Shown here: in pieces, positions 15,540 through 24,635 of the stretch
Layout: every line of letters starts with the position of its first letter
How positions within the stretch are numbered: position 1 is the stretch's first letter
From: Lachnospiraceae bacterium
GTDB lineage: Bacteria; Bacillota; Clostridia; Lachnospirales; Lachnospiraceae
Length of the DNA: 45,282 nucleotides
Direction: 5' to 3'
Assembly (NCBI GenBank): GCA_030526405.1
Contig: JAUNCZ010000025.1
Coordinates: 1 to 45,282, forward strand
Position numbers and translations under genes: made by a program
The notes under the pieces: model-generated
Databases searched by the model: none
What the model saw: the letters and a program-made list of their open reading frames with translations, nothing else
What the model was told of the DNA's origin: nothing

Positions 15540-16829
15540 TCAGGTTTCCTGAAACGGAGTCAGATATCTGGCACAGAAGGGCTTGATCCTGCCGTTGTCA
15601 TACACATGGAGGGTACAGCTGTGAAGACGCTCAATGTTCAGATTCATGGCATCCTGAAATGCCATTGCTGAGAGGGCCAGACTTCTGTGACGAAGATAAT
15701 ACAGAAAGGTATCGAAATCCATCTCCTCGGAAAATGCCTTCTCCGGCGGTTTTTCCTCCTCCGGTCTGCTCCAGTGACGGGCCACATAGCCTCTGTTATC
15801 TGCTGCGCAGCCCCTCTTTTTCGATGAGTGGGTGATGGAGGACAGGGATTTCAGACTGCCGTCAGGCCGGATCATATAGTTGGAATGAAAGCCGCACAGG
15901 GGATGGTCACAGCGGGAGGGCATGAAACTCTCCAGCGGAATCCCTGCCTGCTCACTGATGTCAGCCATCAGCTGATCCAGTGTGTATCGATCCACCACCT
16001 CCGGCGTTTTTGGAATTCGTCCAAAATAGGACACCGGCTGAAAATGCACCCCTCTTACTCCGGGAGACAGCTCTGCCGCAAGACGGATCATTTCTCCCAG
16101 ATTGTCCGTGTTGACCCCCTTTACCACAGTGGGAACAAGGGTGACACCCAGATTCTGTTCACTGCAGACCTGAATGGCCTTTAACTTCTTCTCCAGAAGG
16201 GGTTTGCCTCTGAGAGTCTCATAAATCTCCTCCCTGGTGCCGTCAAACTGCAGAAACACAATATCCAGCCCCGCATCCGCCAATGCCCTTCCATAGTCCG
16301 GCTCCTCCGCCAGCCGGATTCCGTTGGTATTGACCTGGGTAAAGCTGAAACCCGCCTCCTTTGCATAGCGTACCAGTTCCGGCAGATCATCTCTCAGAGT
16401 AGGCTCTCCACCGGAGAACTGCAAAAGAGGTCCTCCGCATTTCTCCGCAATATCCCTGATAGCCGCCTGCATCTCCTCAAAGGATGGATCTTCCACAGCT
16501 TTCCCTCCGTCTGCAAAACAGAATCTGCAGCGGAGATTGCACCGCTGTGTCACCTCCAACAGAGTACAGCAGCTGCCAGTCTCATGCTCCTGACAGATTC
16601 CACACTCCCCGGGACAACAGACTCCGTCATACTCTCTAAGCGGAGGTACTCCTAAAAGCCACTGTTCAAAATCCAGCCGCCCCTGCCATACAGGAGCAGC
16701 ATACTGCCCGTGCTCCGGACAGGCTTTTTCCATAATAATTCTCCCGTCCTCTTCTTCCACCAGTTCTGCCGGAAGATTCTTCAGGCAGATGGGGCAAACA
16801 GAACGGGTTTTTCGAATACTTTTTTTCAT
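15540..16829 (-). CDS. radical SAM enzyme with N-terminal Cys motif (Tes/TrsS-like)
   Basis: The radical SAM cluster motif CNLRCRFC lies in LLEVTQRCNLRCRFCFADGG. It is followed by LLQFSGGEPTLRDDLPEL (the GGEP motif), VNTNGIRLA and the strand FLQFDGTREEIYETLRG. The N-terminus has SVCPICLKNLPAELVEEEDG and CPEHGQY, plus CCPGECGICQEH before the core, suggesting zinc or extra Fe-S binding. This layout is shared by tetraether-lipid synthase Tes, MJ0619-type methylases and the TrsS group, so the substrate cannot be named. ATG 16829 follows AGGAC; a TTG lies 9 codons earlier. It is downstream of the CobW-type GTPase gene by 123 bp, separated by repeat copy E. Confidence 0.85.
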   Translation of the reverse strand: MKKSIRKTRSVCPICLKNLPAELVEEEDGRIIMEKACPEHGQYAAPVWQGRLDFEQWLLGVPPLREYDGVCCPGECGICQEHETGSCCTLLEVTQRCNLRCRFCFADGGKAVEDPSFEEMQAAIRDIAEKCGGPLLQFSGGEPTLRDDLPELVRYAKEAGFSFTQVNTNGIRLAEEPDYGRALADAGLDIVFLQFDGTREEIYETLRGKPLLEKKLKAIQVCSEQNLGVTLVPTVVKGVNTDNLGEMIRLAAELSPGVRGVHFQPVSYFGRIPKTPEVVDRYTLDQLMADISEQAGIPLESFMPSRCDHPLCGFHSNYMIRPDGSLKSLSSITHSSKKRGCAADNRGYVARHWSRPEEEKPPEKAFSEEMDFDTFLYYLRHRSLALSAMAFQDAMNLNIERLHSCTLHVYDNGRIKPFCARYLTPFQET

Positions 16830-16890
16830 GGATCTATTTGTCCTATACTCTATCAACTATATATTTAACGTACCTGCCATATTCTGGTAG

Positions 16891-16949
16891 AGCGGAGAGG
16901 CTCTCTCCATCTCGCTACTTGTTCATGAACCACTGCTGCCTTCGGCAGA
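16891..16949 (-). repeat. dispersed 3'-UTR repeat, copy E
   Basis: Shares CTCGCTACTTGTTCATGAAC and CTGCCTTCGGCAG with copy A. It starts right at the stop of the GTPase gene on the minus strand. Confidence 0.6.
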
Positions 16950-16952
16950 TTA

Positions 16953-18014
16953 TCAGCCGCCCATTCCGAAGTGCTCTTCCTTGAACACATGGTAATCCAG
17001 CTGATATCGCCCTGAAACTGTCTCCACTGCCTCCTGCATAACCTCAGCAAACCGGTCACCAGAGCAAAGGGCACTGGCATTCAGAATCACAGCAATGTCT
17101 GTGCACTCCCTCTGAAATGCTCTTGTTTTCACGATTTCTCTGTTTTTTCCCACAAGGTCCACTTTTCCATAGTCCCCCTCAGGTTCCCAGGCCAGCAACT
17201 TCAGATGGGGCACATCCTCTCCGGCAGACTGCAGTTTTTCCTGGACCATCTGTGCGATATCCATCAGATAGGCAGTGCCATCAAAGGTATTGCAGCACAC
17301 AACTGCATGGTACTGCAGATAATACTCACAGATCCTTCCCATGGAATTCATGAACTCCCCGCCGCCATATCCGATTTCAGGACGACGCATAGAGGCATTG
17401 CCCTTTTTCAGTGCCAGAGACAGCTCCTCCAGTCCCGTTCCCTCCAAAGCACTGATAGCCAGCACCTCTGCCTGGGGATATTGCTCCAGAAGCCATCTTC
17501 TGTCCGCATCGATCTGCTCCTCAGAGATGGTATCGCACTTGTTCAGCAGGATCAGGTCCGCCTCCACCAGCTGAGTATGGAGAATATACTGCATATCTCC
17601 TCCTTTTCCGTCCCGCAGCAGTGCCAGTATATCCGGCTCAATCAGAACAGTAAAGGGTGCCAGCTCGTAACGTCCCGGGAATTTTTCATTTAATCCATGG
17701 TACACATGCTCCAGGGCACCAACACCAAATCCCGGAATGTCAGAGATCACCAGATCACAGCCCTCCTCATAGCAGTAATCCAGACGCTGAGCCAGGTTCT
17801 CATTCTGATAGCAGATGCAGGTCTCCGTCATCTCTGAAGCATTACAGCCCGCAAGAACAGCCAGGCGGTGATCCGCCAGATTCACCCCATGTCCAAGATC
17901 ATTGGAGATCATAGCCGCTTTGCCGTGGTGCTCAGAATAATGGTTTGTCAGGGCCATCATAGTAGTGGTTTTACCAGAACCAAGAAAGCCACTGAAAACA
18001 CAGAATTTTCTCAT
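16953..18014 (-). CDS. CobW/HypB/UreG-family P-loop GTPase
   Basis: A 353-aa G3E-family GTPase, a metallochaperone-type protein. Walker A is GFLGSGKTT near the N-terminus, the Walker B region is DLVISDIPGFG, and the guanine-specificity motif is LLNKCD. A Cys-containing stretch LAGCNASEMTETCICY in the expected metal-handling region is compatible with the CxCC-like site of the family. The C-terminal half is long and unlike typical CobW_C. Related P47K proteins accompany corrinoid methyltransferase systems, which would fit the RACo-type gene nearby (inference). GGGGG lies 7 nt upstream of ATG. First gene of a likely operon with the radical SAM gene. Confidence 0.88.
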   Translation of the reverse strand: MRKFCVFSGFLGSGKTTTMMALTNHYSEHHGKAAMISNDLGHGVNLADHRLAVLAGCNASEMTETCICYQNENLAQRLDYCYEEGCDLVISDIPGFGVGALEHVYHGLNEKFPGRYELAPFTVLIEPDILALLRDGKGGDMQYILHTQLVEADLILLNKCDTISEEQIDADRRWLLEQYPQAEVLAISALEGTGLEELSLALKKGNASMRRPEIGYGGGEFMNSMGRICEYYLQYHAVVCCNTFDGTAYLMDIAQMVQEKLQSAGEDVPHLKLLAWEPEGDYGKVDLVGKNREIVKTRAFQRECTDIAVILNASALCSGDRFAEVMQEAVETVSGRYQLDYHVFKEEHFGMGG

Positions 18015-18069
18015 ATTATGTCCCCCATACGTTGATTACAGATTAATCCCGAACAATATATACAATACA

Positions 18070-18098
18070 AGTATAGTTTTCTGACTATTCTTTGTCAA
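18070..18098 (-). promoter_or_regulatory. promoter of the GTPase-radical SAM genes
   Basis: Perfect minus-strand TTGACA (18093-18098), 17 bp and TATACT (18070-18075). The leader is about 55 nt. A small stem-loop CCTCTCC/GGAGAGG lies upstream at 18123-18140. Confidence 0.7.
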
Positions 18099-18301
18099 AT
18101 ACAACTAAGCAATATTTCGATACCTCTCCTTGTGGAGAGGGACGGTAAAACGAGTATGCTAACTACTATCAAGCTTCTTTTTTAATATACTAATTTCATT
18201 ATCCTCTCATGCATGAGATAATATATAGAAGAAAATCTGCACCTGTTCAGGTTTGTTTTATCAAAGCAAATCAAATTATTCGTAGAAAGGCGGCCTCCCC
18301 T

Positions 18302-19264
18302 ATGCTTCACATCCTTGCCAATCCCTCTGCCCAGTCCGGGGCAGGAAAACATAGGATCAATACATTTATCCAAAAACTGAAAACAGAAAAGATCGATGCT
18401 GTTCTGCACTCCGCCCTGCAGCCTGATGACACATCCAATCTGCTCAAAAGTCTGCATCTGACAGAGCAGGATCATCTCCTTGTTATAGGCGGTGATGGCA
18501 CAGTCAACAATCTGGTCAACAACCTGGAGCTTCCATTCCAGGTGCCTGTGATGCTGCTGCCCTGCGGTTCCGGCAATGATTTCGCCAGAGGAATAGGTTT
18601 GGATAAAGATACTGAAAAACTGATTGCTCATCTAAAATCAGATAATCACCCTGATAATATCTTAAATCTGGATCTGGGACAGATCTCCAGCACCAGTGCC
18701 GATGCAGCCTACTTCCCTCCTCTGATAAATAAGCGGTTTGCGGTAAGCTGCGGCTTTGGTCTGGATGCTGCCACCTGCCGTGCTCTGGAGCAGGGTAAAC
18801 TGAAAGCCATATGCAATAAGCTGCATATCGGAAAACTGTCCTACCTCCTTGTGGGACTGAAAACCATCAGTCAGATGTCCAGCGCCAGAAGGGCCACCAT
18901 CACAGTGACAACAGATGGCAATCCTGTGACTTTCAAAAAGACAGCCTTCGTATCTGTGCAGAATCTTCGGTTTGAGGGCGGTGGATTCCCCTTTACACCT
19001 GATGCTTCACCCACAGACGGACTGCTGGATGTATGCATTGTACATGTTCCCAGTCGGCTTCATACCCTTCCGTTGCTGATTGCCTGTCTGCTTGGTGGAA
19101 AGCATACAGTATTCAGGAGGTATGTAAAGATTCTTAGATGCAAATCCGTCACAGTCACCTCTGACCGCCCCCTTCCTCTGCATACAGACGGAGAGGTGAT
19201 TAATGCTCAGATGGGATTCACTGCCAGTGTTCTGGAGCGGGTACTGAACCTGGAAAAATATTAA
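18302..19264 (+). CDS. diacylglycerol kinase-family lipid kinase
   Basis: The 320-aa product has the DAGK catalytic domain: HILANPSAQSGAGKHR at the N-terminus, the nucleotide-binding VIGGDGTVNNLV and LLPCGSGNDFARG. The C-terminal beta-sandwich contains LRFEGGGFPFTPDASPTDG, with the family's DGLLDV ending. Such enzymes phosphorylate diacylglycerol or related lipids at the membrane; the exact substrate is not predictable. ATG 18302 begins at the domain boundary and has AAGGCGG upstream; the open frame back to 18209 has no RBS or similarity. It is monocistronic on the plus strand. Confidence 0.92.
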   Translation: MLHILANPSAQSGAGKHRINTFIQKLKTEKIDAVLHSALQPDDTSNLLKSLHLTEQDHLLVIGGDGTVNNLVNNLELPFQVPVMLLPCGSGNDFARGIGLDKDTEKLIAHLKSDNHPDNILNLDLGQISSTSADAAYFPPLINKRFAVSCGFGLDAATCRALEQGKLKAICNKLHIGKLSYLLVGLKTISQMSSARRATITVTTDGNPVTFKKTAFVSVQNLRFEGGGFPFTPDASPTDGLLDVCIVHVPSRLHTLPLLIACLLGGKHTVFRRYVKILRCKSVTVTSDRPLPLHTDGEVINAQMGFTASVLERVLNLEKY

Positions 19265-19355
19265 AAAAGCCGTCGCTTTATGATATGCTCTCCCTGAAAC
19301 AGACAAGGTTACTCACCAAATCTGTTGCAGGGAATCGTATCATTCCGCGACGGCT
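19263..19355 (-). terminator. 88-nt multi-segment hairpin, terminator-like on the minus strand
   Basis: Four nested stems lie on one axis: AGCCGTCGC/GCGACGGCT, ATGATA/TATCAT, CCCTG/CAGGG and ACAGA/TCTGT. The minus strand ends in T6. It lies between two converging genes and could end both. Confidence 0.7.
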
Positions 19356-19434
19356 CTTAATATTATTTATTAATCATTCCAATTATCAGATATTTTAATT
19401 ATTCTGGCGTTTGCCTTCTCTCACCTGATGATAG

Positions 19435-19680
19435 TTATCTTGTCTGGCGTGGAGTTCCCTCTCCGCAACCCGGCTCTCCATGGAGGTCAGATTCCTCATA
19501 GAATCCCTCACTGAATGCAGCATTGCACTCTGCAATTTCTTTCTCACCTCTGATGTAGGGATCGTACATCTCCCACAGGTCAATGCCACAATCCTCCAGA
19601 CCATCCTCAGCCGGAATCCACTGACGGATCAGAGCAATACGCTCCTCTTTTGTTGTATCTTTAATCAATGTGCTCTTCAT
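19435..19680 (-). CDS. small acidic protein, 81 aa, unknown
   Basis: Reads MKSTLIKDTTKEERIALIRQ and then IPAEDGLEDCGIDLWEMYDPYIRGEKEIAECNAAF in pieces, a coding-like, acidic, probably helical protein. The last ~17 residues look less coding-like, and a competing frame covers the same end, so a frameshift near the 3' end is possible. ATG 19680 is preferred, with GGAGG 9 nt upstream; the ATG three codons earlier touches the RBS. No family is recognised. Confidence 0.65.
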   Translation of the reverse strand: MKSTLIKDTTKEERIALIRQWIPAEDGLEDCGIDLWEMYDPYIRGEKEIAECNAAFSEGFYEESDLHGEPGCGEGTPRQTR

Positions 19681-19789
19681 ATCTTCCATCCTCCTCTTTT
19701 CATCATTTTTCAGTCAATATTCTATCCAGCAACAAGAAATTTTCTGTTTCCTGCTCTATCTCTCTTCTGTTTTCTATTCTGTCGTTCCT

Positions 19790-20833
19790 TTATTCTTTAA
19801 ATGACAAAATCACCTTCAGAGCTGCTCTTGTTCTCACCAGATCTGCTGCTCTGTTGATTTCCTCATAGGGCAGTACATGGGAATAGAAATCCTTTGGATT
19901 TACCACTCCTGTACGAATCAGTTCAATGGTCTCGTCCATGATGGCGTACTCACCCACCGGGAAATTCAGCATTTTCAGGGAGGTATTGGCCTTCAGTCTG
20001 CTGGAATCAATCTGGAGATCGTCCTTTTTCAGAACTCCCACAGATACAACGGTTCCGTTGTTTTTCAGACGCTGACTGCCTTCGTAAAGGATACCGGACT
20101 GGCCAACACAGTCCACCACCACGTCAAATTCTCTTCCCTTCAGTCGTTCATCCACATTTTCTTTTCTGCGGTTGATCACTGTGCCCACCTTTGCGATGCG
20201 GACAGCTCGCTCCAGTCGGTCATCGTGACTGTCGATCTGGGTGACAGAGGCCCCCTCCAGAGTACAGAACAGGGCCAGAGCCAGTCCCATGGGGCCCGCG
20301 CCGTAGATCAGAATCTCTTTTCCCGGTGCAGCACCGATATTTCTTGCAGTGGAATGACTCTCCGCCAGGGACAGCAGAACACCTGCATCCTCATAGCTCA
20401 TCCACTCCGGAAAACGATGCTGTTTTACCCAGGGAAAATCTGCTTCTTTATATCCATCCTCCAGCATGGCCTGATTATCAGAGATCATGCCGTACTCAGC
20501 CATACTTCCATGGGTCTTGGTATAGCCATTTCCCACATTTGGATAAAGATTGGGATGAATCCACCGCTCCCCCACCTGAATATGGCGAACTTTTGAGCCC
20601 ACAGCAATCACCTCTCCGGCTCCCTCATGTCCCAGGACGGTGGGATAGATACTTACGCCATTTCCGAGATCTCCGCCTGTTCCCCGGATAATCTGGAGAT
20701 CGGTTCCGTTGCAGAACCCGCAGGCATGCACTCTGATCAGACATTCATACTCTCCCAGCACAGGCTTTGGCACGTCTTCTCTTACCGTAACCTCTCCAGG
20801 TGCAGTTACTACTACTGCTTTCATATATTCCAT
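19790..20833 (-). CDS. zinc-dependent medium-chain alcohol/polyol dehydrogenase
   Basis: Medium-chain dehydrogenase that probably oxidises a sugar alcohol or alcohol with NAD(P). Catalytic zinc ligands appear in HACGFCNGTD (Cys) and VLGHEGAGEV (His-Glu). The Rossmann nucleotide motif is YGAGPMGLALALF, followed by an acidic residue in IDSHDDR, which favours NAD. The four-Cys structural zinc lobe of classical ADH is absent, as in many polyol dehydrogenases. The start may be ATG 20833 or the ATG three codons later (MKAVVV), which is the usual family start. Same strand as but 109 bp before the small acidic protein. Confidence 0.88.
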   Translation of the reverse strand: MEYMKAVVVTAPGEVTVREDVPKPVLGEYECLIRVHACGFCNGTDLQIIRGTGGDLGNGVSIYPTVLGHEGAGEVIAVGSKVRHIQVGERWIHPNLYPNVGNGYTKTHGSMAEYGMISDNQAMLEDGYKEADFPWVKQHRFPEWMSYEDAGVLLSLAESHSTARNIGAAPGKEILIYGAGPMGLALALFCTLEGASVTQIDSHDDRLERAVRIAKVGTVINRRKENVDERLKGREFDVVVDCVGQSGILYEGSQRLKNNGTVVSVGVLKKDDLQIDSSRLKANTSLKMLNFPVGEYAIMDETIELIRTGVVNPKDFYSHVLPYEEINRAADLVRTRAALKVILSFKE

Positions 20834-20908
20834 ATTATTCTTATTCCTTTCCCTTTCTGTGACTTCTTGTTAACCTGTTAGTAATTATCGCTGTATCACT
20901 ATCATAAT

Positions 20909-21011
20909 CACAATATCGGACTATCGAATCATCTGGTGAATCCTTATTCACAATACCGGTCTATCGAATCATCCAGTGAATTCTTATTCGCAATACTGAA
21001 CTGTCGTAAAT
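20909..21011. repeat. 40-bp tandem repeat, about 2.5 copies
   Basis: Units begin CACAATAYCGG at 20909 and 20949 with a partial third at 20989. Each contains CTATCGAATCATC. They fill the gap between the AEC transporter and the dehydrogenase. Confidence 0.75.
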
Positions 21012-21015
21012 ACAT

Positions 21016-21969
21016 TTAAAGCAGGGTGGTCAGCAGGGGAATCGTGATCATACAGCAAAGGCTGCTGAACAGGACAATTCTGGCTGCCAGGTCTCTGTTT
21101 CCATGATACATATCAGAAAGAATAGTTGCAATAGCCGGAGATGGCATCATCATGGTTACTGCAATCACCATATATACCAGCGGCTGCACAAATGGCAAAT
21201 GCTTCAGACAGGTGAGGATCAGAATTGGAAACAGCACAAGGCGCACCAGTCCTGCTTTGTATACATCTTTATCCTTCAGCATTGTGCCTATGGTGCTGGA
21301 TGCCATGATTGCTCCTGTGGTGAACATGGAGAGAGGTGTGGTCATGTTGCCGAAATGGGTAATGGGCACCATAACAAACTCCGGCACCGGAATCTGTCCA
21401 AAATAGAAGATCACACCGATCAGAAGACCGATATTTATATTGTTAAACAGCATGGTGCGAAGACCTGTTTTCTGTTTTTCACCAGCCTCTTCCTGTTTTC
21501 TGTCCTTGCAGACCAGCCAGATTCCCAGGGAATAGGTCATCACATTGATCACCAGTCCATACATGACTGCCAGTGCCAGACCATCGGTTCCAAACAGGGA
21601 CTGGATAATGGGGTATCCGATAAATCCATTGTTGCAGAAGGTACAGGCCATAGCCCACACCCCCTGTCCTCCTTCGCGAACATGGAGCACATATTTCGCC
21701 AGAACCAATGCGACCACCGCCTCCAGGGCAAGGATCACAAAGCAAAGGCCCATGGAAATCAGACTGTCACTGAGAAATGTTGGATCATACTCTTTGGATA
21801 CCAGGGAATAAAACACGGTGCAGGGAAGGGTGATCTTCAGCAGAATCGAGGACAGATTCTGTGTGATCGTTGATGGGATGATCTTTGTTTTTACAGCCAA
21901 TGCTCCTACACCCATGATGGCAAACAGTCCCAGCAGGCTGGAAAACACAACGGCAATATCTACGTTCAC
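21016..21969 (-). CDS. AEC (auxin efflux carrier) family transporter
   Basis: Integral membrane protein of 317 aa with about ten hydrophobic segments. The family-typical N-terminal half (SSLLGLFAIMGVGALAVKT, LSSILLKITLPCTVFYSLVS) is followed by a cytoplasmic loop rich in Lys and Glu (CKDRKQEEAGEKQKT) and the second half. The conserved NNGFIGYPI motif is visible. Bacterial AEC proteins export or take up organic anions such as malate or malonate; the substrate here is unknown. The real start is GTG 21969, because AAGGAGAG lies 5-6 nt upstream and would otherwise be inside the longer frame. Confidence 0.88.
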   Translation of the reverse strand: MNVDIAVVFSSLLGLFAIMGVGALAVKTKIIPSTITQNLSSILLKITLPCTVFYSLVSKEYDPTFLSDSLISMGLCFVILALEAVVALVLAKYVLHVREGGQGVWAMACTFCNNGFIGYPIIQSLFGTDGLALAVMYGLVINVMTYSLGIWLVCKDRKQEEAGEKQKTGLRTMLFNNINIGLLIGVIFYFGQIPVPEFVMVPITHFGNMTTPLSMFTTGAIMASSTIGTMLKDKDVYKAGLVRLVLFPILILTCLKHLPFVQPLVYMVIAVTMMMPSPAIATILSDMYHGNRDLAARIVLFSSLCCMITIPLLTTLL

Positions 21970-22002
21970 TTGTTCTCTCCTTATCAAAATGTTTTTTACA
22001 GA

Positions 22003-22045
22003 GCTTCAGCCCACCTTTCGGTGAGCTGAAGCCATTTTTTCTATC
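22003..22045 (+). terminator. hairpin with plus-strand T run in front of the AEC gene
   Basis: GCTTCAGC pairs with GCTGAAGC, with an inner CACC/GGTG. T6 follows on the plus strand, although both neighbouring genes are on the minus strand. Confidence 0.5.
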
Positions 22046-22241
22046 AACCTTTTGAATTATACGCCCAGATTCCAGGGGATTCAATGTGTTTTTTCAGAAA
22101 CACCCCACAGAATGGATTCTTTATCGAAAGATAAATACTCTTGCAAAGAATATTCCTCAGGTTATATCAGAACTGGATTCCCTGTCAAAATATGAACACT
22201 TTTTCTAAACGTCCACAATGAGAACCCACGGAACAGATTCC

Positions 22242-24419
22242 TTATCGTAAAACAAACAATCTGGCTGTCATTTTCCGCGGAAGCTCCACCACCAGTTCCC
22301 CGGTTTCCTGCTCCCAGTGATAGTTGCATCTTTCATCCTTCGGATAGATGCACACTACTTCCGCTGCCTTTCCCTTCATTCCTTTAACAGGGATACGGCA
22401 GACTGCTTCCTCACTGTCCCTTCTCCACACTGCAAGATACCGGCATTTTTCAGACTGAGGGGAGGATTCCTCTGGAATCATTAGTCCGGATACTGCCCAG
22501 GGATTGCTGTAGGTGGAAAGCCCCAGTGGCCAGAAGGGCAGTGCTTTTTTGATATCCTGTCTGATTTCCTTGTATACACGGATACCATCCTGAATCAGCT
22601 GGAACCTTGTCTCATCCAGGTTTGCCAGATGACCACTCTGATGAATTCGCAGCAGCATGGCGCTGACCATATTGAAAATGGTCTCTTCCTCATCTCCATC
22701 CGATAACGGATAAGTCCAGACAGCTGCCTGCTCAGGAGTAAGAACGGCGGGAGCATTTGCCGCAACGGTGGCATACCAGCGGTAATCCTCCTGATCACTG
22801 GTGGAATGAATGCTCTGTCTGGAAAGCAACGCATAATCGGCTCGCATACCGCCGCTGGAGCAGTTTTCGATCACCAGATCCGGATAACGCTGAAATATGG
22901 AATCCAGCCACTGCAGATAGGCTCTGTTGTGGGAGAGAAGACCCTCTCCTGCACTGTCTGCATTGTGGGTGGTTCCGATTCCCGGCTCAATGTTATAATC
23001 CAACTTGATATAACCCACTCCATACTCTTCCACCAGACGTTTCACCACGCTGTCTGCATAGGCCCGCACCTCCGGATTTCTGTAATCCAGCTGGTAACGA
23101 CCCTTGTCCTTGATTCGTTTTCCGTGGCGCATGAAGAACCAGTCGTCCGGCAGCTTATCTGCCAGCGGACAGCGAATTCCCATTACCTCCAGCTCCAGCC
23201 AGGCTCCCGGAATCATCCCGGCCTCTCTGATGGCATCCATCACCTTCTTGAATCCTCCCGGAAATCTCTTTTCGGAAGGAAGCCACTCTCCTACACTGTC
23301 CCACCAGAAGCCGTCCCCATACCAGCCGGCATCGATCACATAATACTCACAGCCTGCTTCTTTTGCTTTTGGGATCATTTCCAGCTCTTTCTCTGTGGTG
23401 GGATCACCGAAAAGGCAGTTCATATAGTCGTTGAAGATAACAGGAAGGGTTTCGTTATCCTGATTTGGCCGGCGGATCCGACGGCGGTACTGGGTCATCA
23501 CGCCCATTGCGGCATCAAAGTCTGCTGCCTCTGCCCCTACACAGACAGGTACTGTGGTATAGGTTTCACCCGGTTTAAGATTTTTCCAGCAATGATTGTG
23601 ATACTCGTCCGGTCCATGAAGGGCCAGATAGTACTGTCCCTCAAAATCACTGATTTCATAATGCCAGGAGCCATTGTGCTCGATCTGCCAGAAGAGGGAT
23701 GTATTGCAGGAGAGATCCTCCACATATCCCAATGGTACATACTCCTTGGAGGACCAGTTTCCTGTGTTGCTGATCCGAAATACCTGAGAGGATTCCGCCT
23801 CCGGTCTGCCAAGGTCAGAAATACAGGTCAGTCCCAGTTCCTCCAGAGAATAGGTATTCCAGTGCATCTCCTTTCGCCAGGACTGTCTTGGCACCCACAC
23901 CCGCACATCTCTGGCAGGAATGGTCTCGCCCTGTCTCCACTCCTCTGCTGCATCCCCATACATGGCTTCCTTGAAAATGCCGGTAAGGCAGAAGGAGGAG
24001 ACGGATTCTACTCCCTGCTCCTCTTCTCCTCCGTTGTACACAGAGGTCCAGCATCGGATCACGGAAAGACCGTCAAAAAACTGATAGTGCAAAGTGACCA
24101 CAAGTCCGCTCTCCGGATCCTCTGTCACCCACTCCAACTTTCTGCCTGTCTGATTTCTGTAATCACGCTGCTCCCTGAACAGCAGCTCACAGCCCGGCGA
24201 GGTCTGAACACTTTTTACCCCATGCCAGTTGGAGGGACGATTTCGCCCTGTAATCTGGATCTCCACAGGAAAATACATGTCCCTTCCATCTGTCCAGGCA
24301 AGGGTGTTCTCCTGAAACTCTTTTTTTGAAAAATGCAGCAATCGAAGCTTTCCCTCAACAATTGCAAATACCATGTGAAGTCCATTTTCATGTATGTCAA
24401 TCCGTTTCATATTCTGCAT
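22242..24419 (-). CDS. GH36-family alpha-galactosidase
   Basis: A 725-aa cytoplasmic glycoside hydrolase releasing terminal alpha-galactosyl residues (possibly related pyranosides) from oligosaccharides. It has the N-terminal beta-sandwich typical of GH36, then the TIM barrel: YYVIDAGWYGDGFWWD, GAWLELEVMG, and YIKLDYN, whose Asp is the nucleophile. ENCSSGGMRADYALL and STSDQED carry the acid/base Asp. No signal peptide. ATG 24419 (MQNMKR) has GGGG about 9 nt upstream; ATG 24410 is nearly as good. The frame extends to 24542 without RBS. GH27/36 relatives also include beta-L-arabinopyranosidases, which is worth noting beside an arabinose operon. Confidence 0.9.
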   Translation of the reverse strand: MQNMKRIDIHENGLHMVFAIVEGKLRLLHFSKKEFQENTLAWTDGRDMYFPVEIQITGRNRPSNWHGVKSVQTSPGCELLFREQRDYRNQTGRKLEWVTEDPESGLVVTLHYQFFDGLSVIRCWTSVYNGGEEEQGVESVSSFCLTGIFKEAMYGDAAEEWRQGETIPARDVRVWVPRQSWRKEMHWNTYSLEELGLTCISDLGRPEAESSQVFRISNTGNWSSKEYVPLGYVEDLSCNTSLFWQIEHNGSWHYEISDFEGQYYLALHGPDEYHNHCWKNLKPGETYTTVPVCVGAEAADFDAAMGVMTQYRRRIRRPNQDNETLPVIFNDYMNCLFGDPTTEKELEMIPKAKEAGCEYYVIDAGWYGDGFWWDSVGEWLPSEKRFPGGFKKVMDAIREAGMIPGAWLELEVMGIRCPLADKLPDDWFFMRHGKRIKDKGRYQLDYRNPEVRAYADSVVKRLVEEYGVGYIKLDYNIEPGIGTTHNADSAGEGLLSHNRAYLQWLDSIFQRYPDLVIENCSSGGMRADYALLSRQSIHSTSDQEDYRWYATVAANAPAVLTPEQAAVWTYPLSDGDEEETIFNMVSAMLLRIHQSGHLANLDETRFQLIQDGIRVYKEIRQDIKKALPFWPLGLSTYSNPWAVSGLMIPEESSPQSEKCRYLAVWRRDSEEAVCRIPVKGMKGKAAEVVCIYPKDERCNYHWEQETGELVVELPRKMTARLFVLR

Positions 24420-24635
24420 CCTGTTTCCCCTTTTCTGTTTCCATAGATTTCTTCTTTTTATAGAAGAGTTGCCCTCTGCTATCACTGTCTTTCCAGTTCT
24501 ATTGCTGTTCTTCCAGTTGCTTCTATGATACATTTTTTCCAATCACTTATGCAATTCAATACTTTCGGTTACCACTGTTTTCATGTTGTCTTCTCATTAT
24601 CGCCTTCCACCCTGTTCTTTTTTCTATCTGTGTTC

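Noticed and set aside
22806-24329. Long plus-strand open frame antisense to the alpha-galactosidase
   Set aside because: Composition is that of a shadow frame; the GH36 motifs are on the minus strand.
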